Below are positions 1-9,794 of a DNA stretch of 22,080 nt, in pieces (position 1 is the first letter of the stretch; every line of letters starts with the position of its first letter). The notes under the pieces were generated by a model. It was not told the origin of the DNA, did not search any database, and saw nothing but the letters and a program-made list of their open reading frames with translations. Origin of the DNA: Apophysomyces variabilis (taxonomy: Eukaryota > Mucoromycota > Mucoromycetes > Mucorales > Mucoraceae); contig MZZL01000370.1 of the NCBI GenBank assembly GCA_002749535.1, positions 1 through 22,080 of the forward strand, written 5' to 3'. Made by a program: the position numbers and the translations under genes.

Positions 1-832
1 AGGATCGGAAAGGACGTGTATGTAGCAAAGAAATTGTGGTGTACATTGCCGAAAAGTCCCTTTAACCTGAGGATAAGTTATTTTCTAAGAAAACACTTGT
101 ACCATCCTTCTCTTATCAGCTTTGCAGCTTTTCCGACTTTTATTCCAGTATGAAATATGAAATAATAATAAAAAGAAAATAAGAAACAGAAAAATAAAAA
201 AGGGAGAGGGATAAACATAATAATTTTTTTTGTTTTCAGGAGCTCATCACACCGATTAAGGCCTACCCATTTCAAGCCCTAGTCTATGCTCAAAAGAAAT
301 AAAAAAGAATGCTCTTTTAGGTATATCAATCTTAACCCTGGAATTGTAGTCCTTCTATCCTCTACTATAATCCTAATATAGTAGTCAATAATATCTAGTA
401 TTCTTCCAAAATATCAAGAACAGTTATAGTTTTATCTTTAATACCAATGATGTTTAATTATTCAACTGTACCATTGATTTATCTTACAGAAAATAGGATA
501 CAAACTTTTTTTTACAAGAGATCTCACTCTTATGGTCGCGATTACTTTGTTAAAAAACTATAAAAGAAAAGTACTTAAAAATTTTCCACAGTGTCAGAAT
601 CACTGATTTTATCATTCTACTCTTTTTATTCTCAATCTTACTTTTGACACTTCAAGTAGTAGCAGTTTTTTATAGATCAATGAAGATGCTGAGTAATCTC
701 AATAGATTGTAAAGGCTACCTGTTCCTAGTGCCCTAATTATATTAACAACGTGATAAATTAGGTTTTATAAAGCTTGAACTGAAGAAAGTGTTAGTTAAA
801 GAACCTGTTCCTTTATCAAACAAAAATATGCT

Positions 833-922
833 ACTGCAATAGTAACTGCTATAGTGGCCATTATGCTAGCTATAGTAATAGTGAAGTTATTAATTCTATA
901 CTACAATAGTATCATTGCAGTG
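833..922. repeat. Imperfect palindrome, possible MITE relic or hairpin
   Basis: The left arm near 834-854 (starts TACTGCAATAGTA) and the right arm near 901-922 (contains TAGTATCATTGCAGTGA) are approximately reverse complements, around a spacer rich in CTATAGT-like words. The arms match only imperfectly (roughly 70% by eye). No flanking target-site duplication was identified, so this may be AT-rich chance symmetry. Confidence 0.3.
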
Positions 923-1372
923 ATGTGAGAACTATAACGCCATTTCTATGTTGCAGTTTTAAATGAAGTCTATAAAACCATGTTGGTAGCATTTACAGTC
1001 ATTGCTACATTGTTGATCGACGTTCGTTTTCTGTAATTGCAATGGAAGATGTTTGCTCGTCGCATAAAGCTTCAGCAGGAAAGTAGAGTTTTTCTTACTG
1101 TTAATTATTGCTCCTTTAAAACTGATTTAATAGGCTTAATATTTCTTTGACAAAACATCCGTCTTTTGTCTGTATATATTCCACACCTGCTGCTAACTTC
1201 ATTTGGTTTTGACTGATATTATAATAAGCTTCCTCCATTTTACTTTTCTTTCATCCTGTTACCGCTTTTTAGTTGTTTCCTTTCATGGACGTAAAGACTG
1301 GTCTGGAGTAGTGTGAAAGTTCCATGTAATAAACAGTAAAGTTTAATATATAAAAAGTATTCACTACGTTTC

Positions 1373-1390
1373 AACGGATCAAACGGATCA
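1373..1390. repeat. 9-bp direct tandem repeat
   Basis: AACGGATCA occurs twice head to tail, followed by GGATC-rich sequence (another GGATCGGAT and GATCAGG within 40 nt). No function is evident. Confidence 0.4.
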
Positions 1391-2103
1391 AATGGCCCGG
1401 ATCGGATAACAGATCAGGTATTTTACCGATCTATATATCTGCTGTGAAATATGAATGATAACCAGCTTCTACCGTTGATACTTTGAAACAGTCTTAATTC
1501 AACGGTCTTCATATCTGAAAAATGAATAACACAATATTGCCAATGCCATAAGAGAAAATTTAGAAAATAGCAATAAAGTATATCTGAACCGGTAAAATTT
1601 AAAGAAGACACTTTTACGACGTATGTGTTTATTTACTTCTTTTGTTTGTTGTAGTAGGCGTTCCATTGCCATTGTTAAAGCTTCTTATTCGCTTGTCTTA
1701 TCTACTTTGTATCGCAACTTTAAGCTTACAAGCAAAACAGCTGCTTCTGACCAACTGAAATCTTTAATGGCAAACTTGTTCACAAGAGAACCATCCTAGT
1801 CTAAATACGTTTTGGAGACCTGCTGTTTGGCTAATGAGCCCGTTTCTAGCAAGCAGCATCTCATATATTGCTGTGTATAGACATGCCCTACTTAACGTTT
1901 CGTGATTTTTCCGATTTTGCTATTCTTTTCCTTGACTACGTTTGTACTTCTTTTGGTTAATATCCACAAAGGTTTATACATAGAGATGACAGCCCGAATG
2001 GTTGGATGATAGAAGCAAACGGTCACGAAGGGTTGAATACAATTCATTCCAAAACCACCAGCTTGCCGGGAATTCTGCAGGTTTCCAGCTTCCGACCGGC
2101 GTC

Positions 2104-2110
2104 TATATAT
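2104..2110 (+). promoter_or_regulatory. TATA-like element upstream of HEM14
   Basis: A TATATAT-type run lies about 45 nt before the ATG at 2153, followed by a G-rich stretch and an A-rich leader. Placement fits a compact fungal core promoter, but this is inferred from position and composition only. Confidence 0.3.
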
Positions 2111-2152
2111 CAGGCAGGGGGGAAAAATCGTACCACTCTTAAATAACGAAAT

Positions 2153-3968
2153 ATGTCTACTGTAGCTATACTCGGTGGAGGCATCTCTGGACTTTCAGCA
2201 GCCTACTATCTAGCACGTTTAGCACCGCCGACGACAAAAATCGTCCTGGTGGAGGGTTCCAATAGAGTGGGAGGTTGGATACGCAGTCAACGTGTTGGAC
2301 GAGGAACCTATCTGTCACCTGCGGAAGCGCTGCATGACCAACAGAATGGCATTCTGCTGGAATCTGGACCTCGTAGCTTACGCCCACAGGGTGCCAATGG
2401 AGCTTTGCTACTTGAAATGGTTCGAGCCCAATGAAACGAAGTTTCAAGCTAAGAATATACTTTCCCACTTCTTAGGTGCGCGATTTACGCTTGACCAACT
2501 GGTTGTTAACGGTGCCGAAATCTGCTGCATCCGCGAAGAACCGCTACATATACTATGCTGACAAGGTCAACAAACTTCCTAGCAGCCTCGTTTCCCTTCT
2601 ATTCAACAAACCACCCGTACTGAAATCAGTTTTGCTGGCTGGCCTACGCGAGCCATTTGTGCCTTCCAAATTCAGAGATAAAGTAGATAATGATACTGAG
2701 GATGAGTCGCTTTATTGTTTCATGAAACGACGATTCAACGAGCATACGGCCTTAAACTTAATGGGTGCTTTAACCCATGGTATCTATGCGGGCGATGTAA
2801 AGCAATTGTCGGTGAAGTCTACAATGCGATTACTATATGAAAATGAACGAGTATATGGAAGTGTCATCAAGGGTTTTATCAAAGGGAACAAGGTGGAGAG
2901 CTTTCGAGAACGAGGGATGGCAGCGCGCGCTCGACAAGAAGAACCTGAATGGTTCGGAGAAATGGAAGATATGAGCGTGATAGGCTTTCAGGAAGGGACG
3001 CAGATGCTTCCCGACCAATTGCGAGTTTGGCTCGAAAATCGTCCAAATGTCGATATTGTCACAGGTGAAACAGTAGATCAGCTTGAATTGGTCGATAACA
3101 GGGAATGCAAGGTATATGCATACAAAAGGACACACGCACAGAGAGGGAGAGAGAGAGAGGAGAAAAAAGGCTTTTGTAGGATACATTTGTTCATTCAATT
3201 CTTTTTTTTTTAAAGGTCAAAACAACTTCATCCGAAATTCATGCCGAGCATGTGATATGTACCTTACCAGCTAAGGTGATGGACAAGCTTATTGACTTGC
3301 CCCACTTGGCGCACAATCCTAGTGTCGACGTAGCTGTCGTGAACTTGACGTATGATCCCAACGAAGTCAAGCTCAAGTACGATGGCTTTGGATTTCTTAC
3401 TCCTCATCCCGACTCACTGTGCAAGTTACCAGTACCAGGAACGCTCGGTGTTGTGTTTGATTCCAACGCCATGCCAGGACAGGACAAAGAACCCTTGATA
3501 AAATTGACGGCTATGATTGGAGGTCATATGTGGTCCCACGCATTTGGGCAGGTTCCCATAGAACAATTGGATCCAAATGATGCGCTCAATTACGCGAAAA
3601 AAGCCGTCAAAGCCTATCTTGGCGTTGACGTACCATCCCAGCATGCAATGGTCAACCTGCAGGCCAAATGTATCCCGCAATATTTGGTTGGTCACGAGCA
3701 GCGGCTTAGTGCATTAAGCACAGCCATGAAAGCACGCTGCGGCCACTTGCTGAGCGTAACAGGAGCGAGTTACCTTGGTGTCAGCGTCCCAGACTGCATT
3801 AAGAACAGTCGCGCACTTGTTGAAGAATTATTAGTTTCGGGTGCACTCGGGTCAAGAGAGAAAATAGTTACAGGATTGGGACGCGTGGAACAGGATGATG
3901 ATCCCGCTAAAGTACGAGATAGTGCACGAATCAGTAAAAGTCATGTTAATATCCTTATGAGAGCTTAA
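2153..3968 (+). CDS. HEM14: Protoporphyrinogen oxidase (heme biosynthesis)
   Basis: Oxygen-dependent FAD enzyme converting protoporphyrinogen IX to protoporphyrin IX, normally at the mitochondrial inner membrane. Exons 2153-2419, 2476-3111 and 3216-3968 (introns 56 and 104 nt, both phase 0) give 551 aa, normal for the family (yeast Hem14 is about 540). Residues 6-21 hold the Rossmann FAD motif with G8-x-G10-x-x-G13. ILVEG-type acidic strand end plus RVGGWIRS follows at about 31-45, and [12 protein letters not shown] at about 69-80 is typical of [13 protein letters not shown] continues across the first splice. The C-terminal [12 protein letters not shown] segment is the conserved second FAD-contact region. 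There is no obvious cleavable presequence, usual for PPOX. Both introns are forced: unspliced reading meets stops at 2432 and just after the T-run near 3210. Intron 2 contains a GA microsatellite. A weak point is the first donor, GTTCGA, which is not consensus. Confidence 0.93.
3141..3163. repeat. GA-rich microsatellite inside HEM14 intron 2
   Basis: A run of GA/GGA dinucleotides follows a CACACGCACA stretch within the 104-nt intron. It is the reason this intron is longer than its neighbours. Similar short GA or CT tracts occur near 4691-4702 and in a ULP1 intron near 12024-12036. Confidence 0.6.
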
Positions 3969-4058
3969 ATTTTAGATTCTAGATCAAATACTGATAAAAA
4001 ACAACTCTGTATTTGCAATGCTGGATAAAAAGAAGGGATAGAGTATCTATTTTTTTTT

Positions 4059-4613
4059 TCAGTTACTATAGGCAGGGGGGGGAAGAAACACGCTATCATA
4101 TGCTGGTGGAATATCAAGTGTAGGCGTATTCACGTACGTGAGATGGTGTAATGTTTGTCTTTTGGATGCCAGCGCCGAAAGTACCATGGTGAGATATTCT
4201 CTGAATGTGTTCAGCCGATCATATCGCTTTTTAATTTTCTTGGTAAAATCAAGTTGGATGGAGACGGTCTGGTCTGCCATGAAATCCAGCTGGATAATAT
4301 GCCTTTTAACCATCTTTGACTTTAGTGACTTCACGTTCATTAGATCGATCTCTACTGTGCGAAACGGAGACACTGCATGGCGCCACAAGCGGGGTAAGGA
4401 TGGTTGCTGCACGAGGACCAAACGTTGGTCTGTCAAGTGTATTGATGCGCTTTCCGTAACGGCGTGTTGTGAGCCTAGTTTGATTGTTGCTACAATCAAG
4501 GCTTGATTGAAGTAAAAGCTTTCAAAGCGAAGCGGGATTGGTCGTCGACTGTCCACGAGTGTGGAGGCATTGATATACTGTATAGGCGTTCTGTTGATAA
4601 GAACTGCTATCAT
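4059..4613 (-). CDS. WBP2-like GRAM/PH protein with two PPxY motifs
   Basis: A single-exon 184-aa protein starting at the ATG at 4613. Residues about 45-150 resemble the GRAM-like PH fold of WW-binding protein 2. A strand motif near 77-90 (HLTDQRLVLVQQ) matches the family's V-x-LT-x-x-R-hydrophobic pattern; a phenylalanine-led segment and KRHIIQLDF follow. The tail carries two PPAY motifs at 169-172 and 179-182, ligands for WW domains of Nedd4/Rsp5 ubiquitin ligases or YAP-like proteins. It is probably cytosolic or membrane-associated as an adaptor or ubiquitination target; the role is inferred. The second PPAY is encoded by an 8-C homopolymer (4075-4082). The gene is convergent with HEM14, leaving a 90-nt shared 3' region. 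Family membership is fairly secure, function is not. Confidence 0.75.
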   Translation of the reverse strand: MIAVLINRTPIQYINASTLVDSRRPIPLRFESFYFNQALIVATIKLGSQHAVTESASIHLTDQRLVLVQQPSLPRLWRHAVSPFRTVEIDLMNVKSLKSKMVKRHIIQLDFMADQTVSIQLDFTKKIKKRYDRLNTFREYLTMVLSALASKRQTLHHLTYVNTPTLDIPPAYDSVFLPPPAYSN

Positions 4614-4801
4614 CTCTGACTTGTACAGGGAAAAAAAAGGATATGAAACAAAGAAAAAGGATAGAGTATGTATTATAGAAGAGATAGGAAAAAGAGAGAG
4701 AGTTTTTTACTTTATATGGATCTAGCTGCAGCTACAATGTGACTAAAGCGATACCATACTATACGTTCACAACTGCATGAAAGAAATATTCCCGCTGATC
4801 A

Positions 4802-7442
4802 CTAGTAGGTAACAGAGTAAATTTTAAAGTGGGATGGATGCTTTTCCTTTGACAGGTGAATCTTTGCTTCATCGTTTGCCCCGAGATACATATCTGTACC
4901 CTTGTGCCGCACATGGTGATGTGCGTCGTTGGCATGGTATTCAAACACCCATGAAGTACCTTTGCATTCGCTGACAAGAGGCTCTGTTCCCCATACGTTA
5001 AGACATTTTTCAGGATTTGCCAAAGATCGGATCATATATTCCTGGAGTGCTCCCACGGGTTCCAAGTAGAAAAGATCAGACCGGCCAAATTCGGAAGTGC
5101 CTCGTTTTGTTAATTTCTGTAATTCAATCTTCTCTCCACCAGTACTAATTCTCATCAATGCACCAGTATGAGAGACCATGGCCAATGCACGACCTTCCGT
5201 CAAAGCACCGCGGATAAGTTTGGAACCTTTCTCAACCTAAAACATTTTCCGCCCTCTTTCCTATGAATACAAGATCACCCCACATACATAAATTCTAATA
5301 ACTTACGGTTGGGTAAGTTTGGTTTCCATACTAACGGGCAAAAGTGAATAAGTGAGAATTTGATTTTGCAAGATCACCCGATAATGTTCATACCGGAGGT
5401 TTAGTTTTAGGGTCAGACAACTTTTCGCACATTTCTAAAATGCAATTGGTTATGTTAATCCAACCTGGTAACATGCCTTTTTTCTTTTTGGTTTTACCAG
5501 TAGGATCCCACATGCCAAAGATATTTTTTGTCGGCATCGTTGTCTTGGGAAGTTCAGGAATACTGTAATCAGGATTATCAAAGTCAAAGACATTCACGAG
5601 GTTGGATGTGGTCTTTCTGTGCCAGTCGTCCACGAGACCTGCTGGCGCCAAGTACTTTCCATCGGTCGATTTTCCAACCCATTCTTCCATGAAACGAAGC
5701 GTGGATGTATGGTCAGACACTTCACTAAAGACATGACCACCACGAGTCCAAGGTGAAACGATAACCATAGGCACACGAGGACCTTGACAGAAGAAAATAG
5801 AAGGAGTAAAGGATAAATAAATAAGTTTGAATTAAAAGCTGATTCAACCAGAAGTAAATTTATACCTAGACCATCAGGCGCCATTTGGCCAGTGAACTTG
5901 TCTTTAACCCAAAGTTCCTTAGGTTGAATAGGAGGAACAACATGGTCGAAGTAACCACCTTAAATACTCAATCAGTAAAAAAAGTAAAAGAGGCGAAGGC
6001 TGCTTTAATTGTCGTTACTTACCGCTTTCGTCGTAGTTGATGAAAAGAGCTGTTTCGTTCCATTTAGGACTATGCATCACAGCATTCACAACTTGTTGCT
6101 GCAACCAAGCACCAGCTTGAGGTGTATTGCTAGGATGTTCGCTCAATTCAGTTGCTTTTTTGCAAAATTAAAAAAAAAGGAACCACAGAAAGAATTCAGC
6201 GTTGCCACAACGTTTCAAATTTTCAAAGCCAACTTACGTCCTACAATGATACTAAATTGCGGCAGGGTGCCCTTGGCTGCTCGATCATAGAAGTCTTGAA
6301 GACCGACAAAGCCTACACCCTTTTGCTTTTCAGGACCATTCTTCAGATCGCGCCAGTACCTGAATGGACGGATGAGACATGCATAACATAAGGCGACTTG
6401 ACCACTTACGCAAACCAGGCCAAGGCATTATCGTCAAAATTATCTAAATGATAAAATACAGTAATTCTATGTTAATAGCCATCACTTGCGCCATTTCTGA
6501 TTCTTTATTACCTTTGTCCTGGAACACTATAGAATGAAACAATGTTTAGACTTCGATCGTGTTTCGCTACAAAAGAAAGTTTGTATACCTTGCCATGTGA
6601 TATTGGCCTTGGTTAAATTTTGAGGGTAAGTTTCCCAACCTAGAGAAATGGACTCAGTGTTGTCCTCCAAGACGTAATTGTTAGGTGGGCCTAAAAAAGA
6701 AAGGCTTGTAAGGAATCATTTTGCTATAGCTATCTAATCAGTCTCTCTTTTTACCTTGATTGGTGCCAGACATCCAAACTACCCTGTTAGGGTCGGTAGA
6801 CCCAATGATTGATTGGAAGTACATATCACAAATTGTGAAGGATTCAGCGAGTGCATAATGGAAGGGGATCTGATCCCGCGTAAGGTAACCCATCGAGGCA
6901 GGTGCATTACCATCAGGCCAATTATTATATTTTCCATTATTCCATGCTCTATGGTTAGGGGCCCACATATTACTGCCTCCTGGTGTACATCTATCACAAT
7001 AAAACTTAAAAATGAGCATCTACTACACGTCAAACTTTCTTTGTTTGTTCACCCTGCTCGATTTCCTTCAAAATGGTATGGTAATAGATAGGAAGTACCG
7101 TTCTTCTTATCGGGAGATTTAGAGTCGGGTTGATACAAGAGGTTCAAGCCATTGTCTTGGATACCAATGTTTGGATCTTGGAAACCACGGACACCAGCCA
7201 TGGTACCATAATACATGTCAAATGAACGGTTTTCCTTTTATGGTCACCATGAATTAAAATATACTTATAATATTTGTAATATGAAATACGCATACCTGCA
7301 TGAAATAAACCACATGTTTGATTTTATCAAGTCCTGGCAACTTGCTGCCAGTACTGCTACCAGAGGACGCGGGGCCTGTGGGTGCCGCGTTTCCCAAAGC
7401 GAGGAGTAACGCAGTGGCGACACTGATTGAAATGGTTTTCAT
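4802..7442 (-). CDS. Secreted phospholipase C / acid phosphatase-family phosphoesterase
   Basis: A phosphoesterase-family (PF04185-type) enzyme that hydrolyses phosphate esters such as phospholipid head groups, probably outside the cell. Twelve exons: 7442-7296, 7234-7053, 6990-6755, 6690-6589, 6526-6512, 6443-6410, 6359-6238, 6154-6023, 5958-5866, 5782-5394, 5330-5307, 5236-4802; all phases agree, giving 636 aa. Residues 1-20 form a signal peptide. Family landmarks in order: ENRSFD (50-55), CTPGGSN (111-117), STDPNR (174-179, the Ser/Thr nucleophile region), NYDESGGYFDHV (319-330, metal/active-site acids) and VSPWTRGGHV (363-372) followed by SDHTS. The last about 145 residues form a beta-rich C-terminal domain. 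The start is the ATG at 7442, because an upstream in-frame GTG would spoil the signal peptide. Exons of 15 and 24 nt are unusually small. Exact substrate (phosphatidylcholine, phosphatidylglycerol or phosphomonoesters) cannot be told. Confidence 0.9.
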
Positions 7443-8253
7443 GGTCCTTTTCACTTATACAGATATCCTCGCTTCCTCTGTGTTAGCTGCTGGTCTTTTT
7501 ATACCATAAGGATTTCCTGCTAGCATCGCCTAGGAAAGGAAATTCGTGTGCATGATAAACCATTGTTGTACCGTTCATGCCGGCAGAACAAAAGATGTAA
7601 CCCTGTTATTAGACCTTTTTTTCTAAAGGGACCCTGTTTTGCTTGAAGGAGCCAATGATGTATAGGAAGAACAAACAACGTGCACAGAAAAATAAGCAAT
7701 GAATAAGAGTCATTTTTTCTTTAACAGTATTAGTCTGATTTGTTTCTTCCTAGCAGAGATGCTTGATCAAATTTCTAAAGCCAATCACTGTTGACTGTCC
7801 GTTCACATGGGTCATAAGGAAATGATCACTTCCAAAATTGCCTCTAGCTCTTTGCAACAAAGGTTGTGACACGACGTGGGAAGATTATTTAATGATGATT
7901 TGTTGGACCCACAGAGACTATGATTTTGTGCTACCATCCATTTAAGACTCTCTTTGTCTTACTTATCTTCGTGCGTAGTCTACGAATTAAGAGTGCTAAA
8001 AGCAGAGCGAGTTAAAGCAAGGAAAATAAGAGAAAAAGAAAGAAAGCAGGTCAATATCAAATAAATAAAACAAAATAAAGAAAGGGGAATTTGGGAAGAG
8101 CAGTAAAAGAGCCAGGTGCGCAAGACCAAGAGGACAAATTCTACTTTTATGGATGTTATTCCATATCGGGTAATTCTTTCTTTTTTTCGAGCATTAATTT
8201 CAGCGAGACGGCTTAAATAATCTTTTTTGTTTCTTTCTATCTTTTCTTTCACA
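7443..8253. promoter_or_regulatory. Divergent promoter region between phosphoesterase and CCC1
   Basis: An 811-nt gap between two ATGs facing away from each other, so it must hold both promoters. CCAAT pentamers on the + strand lie at 7652-7656 and 7781-7785. The last 40 nt before the CCC1 ATG are an almost pure pyrimidine tract. In other fungi the CCAAT-binding complex with HapX controls iron-storage genes; applying that here is inference. I see no clear GATA-type iron-repressor site (A/T-GATAA). Confidence 0.4.
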
Positions 8254-9352
8254 ATGACAGATTATCAGCCTTTACCCAAGTATTCCCTTGACCATAACAA
8301 AGATGTAGATCAGGCAGATTACGACGAGGAGATGGCTATGGGTCTACTGGGAGATGAAGCAGCACCACGTATCCCACATCGCCACCATCAGAAGGATTTG
8401 AAACGACATATTGAAGAACACTTTTCTCGTCCGGAATTGGTCAGGGACTGTATTCTCGGGTTATCAGATGGTCTGACGGTACCCTTTGCCTTGGCAGCTG
8501 GTCTATCCAGTTTGGGTGATACTAAAATTGTCATTTACGGTGGTTTGGCTGGTAAGAAAGAAAAAGATAATGTGTATGTAAAGGTACTAGGGCATGGGGA
8601 ATCTGAATTTCTGCTTGTGTTTGGTTAGAGCTGGTTTCTGGAGCTATCTCGATGGGCCTAGGAGGTTACCTAGCTGCAAAATCCGAGGCAGATCATTACG
8701 AAACTGAGCGACAACGCGAAGGTTGGTTTTTTTCCTTTTTGCTGGCTTGCACAGAATTAAACAACCTCATGGTTCGTAAACACACACAGAACAAGAGGTG
8801 GCATTGTACCCAGATGAAGAAGAAGAGGAGATTGTTGAACTATTTGAACCGTATGGACTTGATCGGGCATCGATCGAACCTATGCTTGTAAAATTTCGTC
8901 AAAATACACAGAAGTTTGTGGACTTCATGATGAAGTTTGAATTGAACCTCGAACTACCTGATCCAAACCGGAGCTGGGTGAGTGTCCTAAACTGGAGAAT
9001 AAAAGGCGTGACAATAGATCATTGCATCACAAGTGTGTTCTAAATTTTTTTCTTCGTTCTGATTTAGATCTCTGCGTTAACGATTGGTTTCTCTTACCTC
9101 GTAGGAGGCTTGATTCCCCTTTTACCTTACATGTTCATTAACAAATCGGTGGATGCTATGTTTTCATCCATATTCGTCACTTCACTTGCATTACTTGCTT
9201 TCGGTTACATCAAGAGCATCTATCTTCGCCCAGCACAAGCCATCATCGGTGCTATTCAAACACTTGCTATTGGTGCGGTGGCAGCTGCAAGCAGTTATGC
9301 CATGGTGGCCGTCGCCAATTATTTTTCATCATCACAAGAAATAGCAGCTTAA
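8254..9352 (+). CDS. CCC1: Vacuolar iron transporter, CCC1/VIT1 family
   Basis: Moves cytosolic Fe2+ (and Mn2+ in some members) into the vacuole in exchange for protons. Exons 8254-8551, 8629-8721, 8790-8977 and 9068-9352 join in phase to 287 aa. The ATG at 8254 is chosen over an upstream TTG in the pyrimidine leader. After a hydrophilic acidic N terminus with a DEEMAMGLL stretch, TM1 carries GLSDGLTVPFALAAGL. TM2 spans VIYGGLAELVSGAISMGLGGYLA with the conserved Glu and Met. The cytosolic metal-binding helices follow (TERQRE, an EEEEE run, MMKFELNLELPDP). Three further hydrophobic spans (SALTIGFSYLVGGLIPLLPY onward) complete the five-TM fold. The third-exon acceptor could also be six nt downstream, removing EQ. 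Convergent with the RdRp ORF. Confidence 0.94.
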
Positions 9353-9794
9353 ACCAAAGAAAGAAAGGAAAGAACGCACAATCAGGTTGTACCATATACC
9401 CTTCCCGGAAATCTTTAAACAGGGGGAGAATCAACTTATTTTAGACACGAATATTTCACAGACACAGTCGTATGCACTTTTACATGCACATAAATCGTTC
9501 GAAATGGAATTATTCTTGTGGTTATTAATGAGAAGATGAAGACCTTTTCAATGTATGACAGTGGATATGGCATTATTATTCCAAATAAGAAAAGTTGACG
9601 CATTGACAGTCTAGTATTGCACGGCTTTGTCTTGTCTCCCAAGCCGTGTGATGCGAGAACCGAGTCCTTTTCTGCCTTGGCATCCATATTGAAATGATTG
9701 GATTTAATTATGAAAGAAAAGAAAATGTGTTTAATGATACCACAAAGTATGATATCTCGCCCCGCTCCGTATATTCCACGCAGTTAAAGATGTT
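9353..9794. other. Shared 3' spacer between CCC1 and the RdRp ORF
   Basis: 442 nt between two convergent stops. It holds a stem-loop (9620-9648) and, on the minus strand, an ATG-initiated 83-codon ORF (9687-9436) beginning MDAKAEKDSVLASHGLG. Its first 40 codons look coding-like, but the rest is hydrophobic, AT-rich and unrecognised. I do not call it a gene. No T-run (a poly(A) on the RdRp sense strand) follows the RdRp stop. Confidence 0.45.
9620..9648. other. Stem-loop with perfect 8-bp stem
   Basis: CACGGCTT (9620-9627) and AAGCCGTG (9641-9648) pair perfectly around a 13-nt loop; wobble pairs could add about three base pairs outside. It lies 147 nt beyond the RdRp stop and about 270 nt beyond the CCC1 stop. 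It could be a 3'-end structure of either transcript, a remnant of viral untranslated RNA, or chance. Confidence 0.45.

Larger units (their letters stand above)
1..2100. other. AT-rich spacer without a supported gene
   Basis: About 2.1 kb of AT-rich sequence with stop codons in all frames. Only short open stretches (about 60 codons) occur, and none resembles a known family or chains through plausible splice sites. It contains an imperfect palindrome at about 833-922 and a perfect 9-bp tandem duplication at 1373-1390 (AACGGATCA twice). I see no tRNA, rRNA or transposase signature. Confidence 0.6.

Noticed and set aside
1..16. Start of window resembles an Illumina adapter (AGATCGGAAG-like)
   Set aside because: The match is imperfect, with an extra G and different continuation; ordinary sequence is more likely.
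2292..2561. Alternative 89-codon frame in HEM14
   Set aside because: Splicing at 2420/2475 joins two PPOX-homologous frames; this frame carries no PPOX motif.
4138..4506. 122-codon plus-strand frame over the WBP2-like gene
   Set aside because: It is the antisense shadow of a better-supported gene with recognisable fold and PPxY motifs.
7980..8252. 90-codon minus-strand frame opposite the CCC1 leader
   Set aside because: It starts at GTG, its Lys/Arg-rich beginning is just the complement of the pyrimidine leader, and no family is recognisable.
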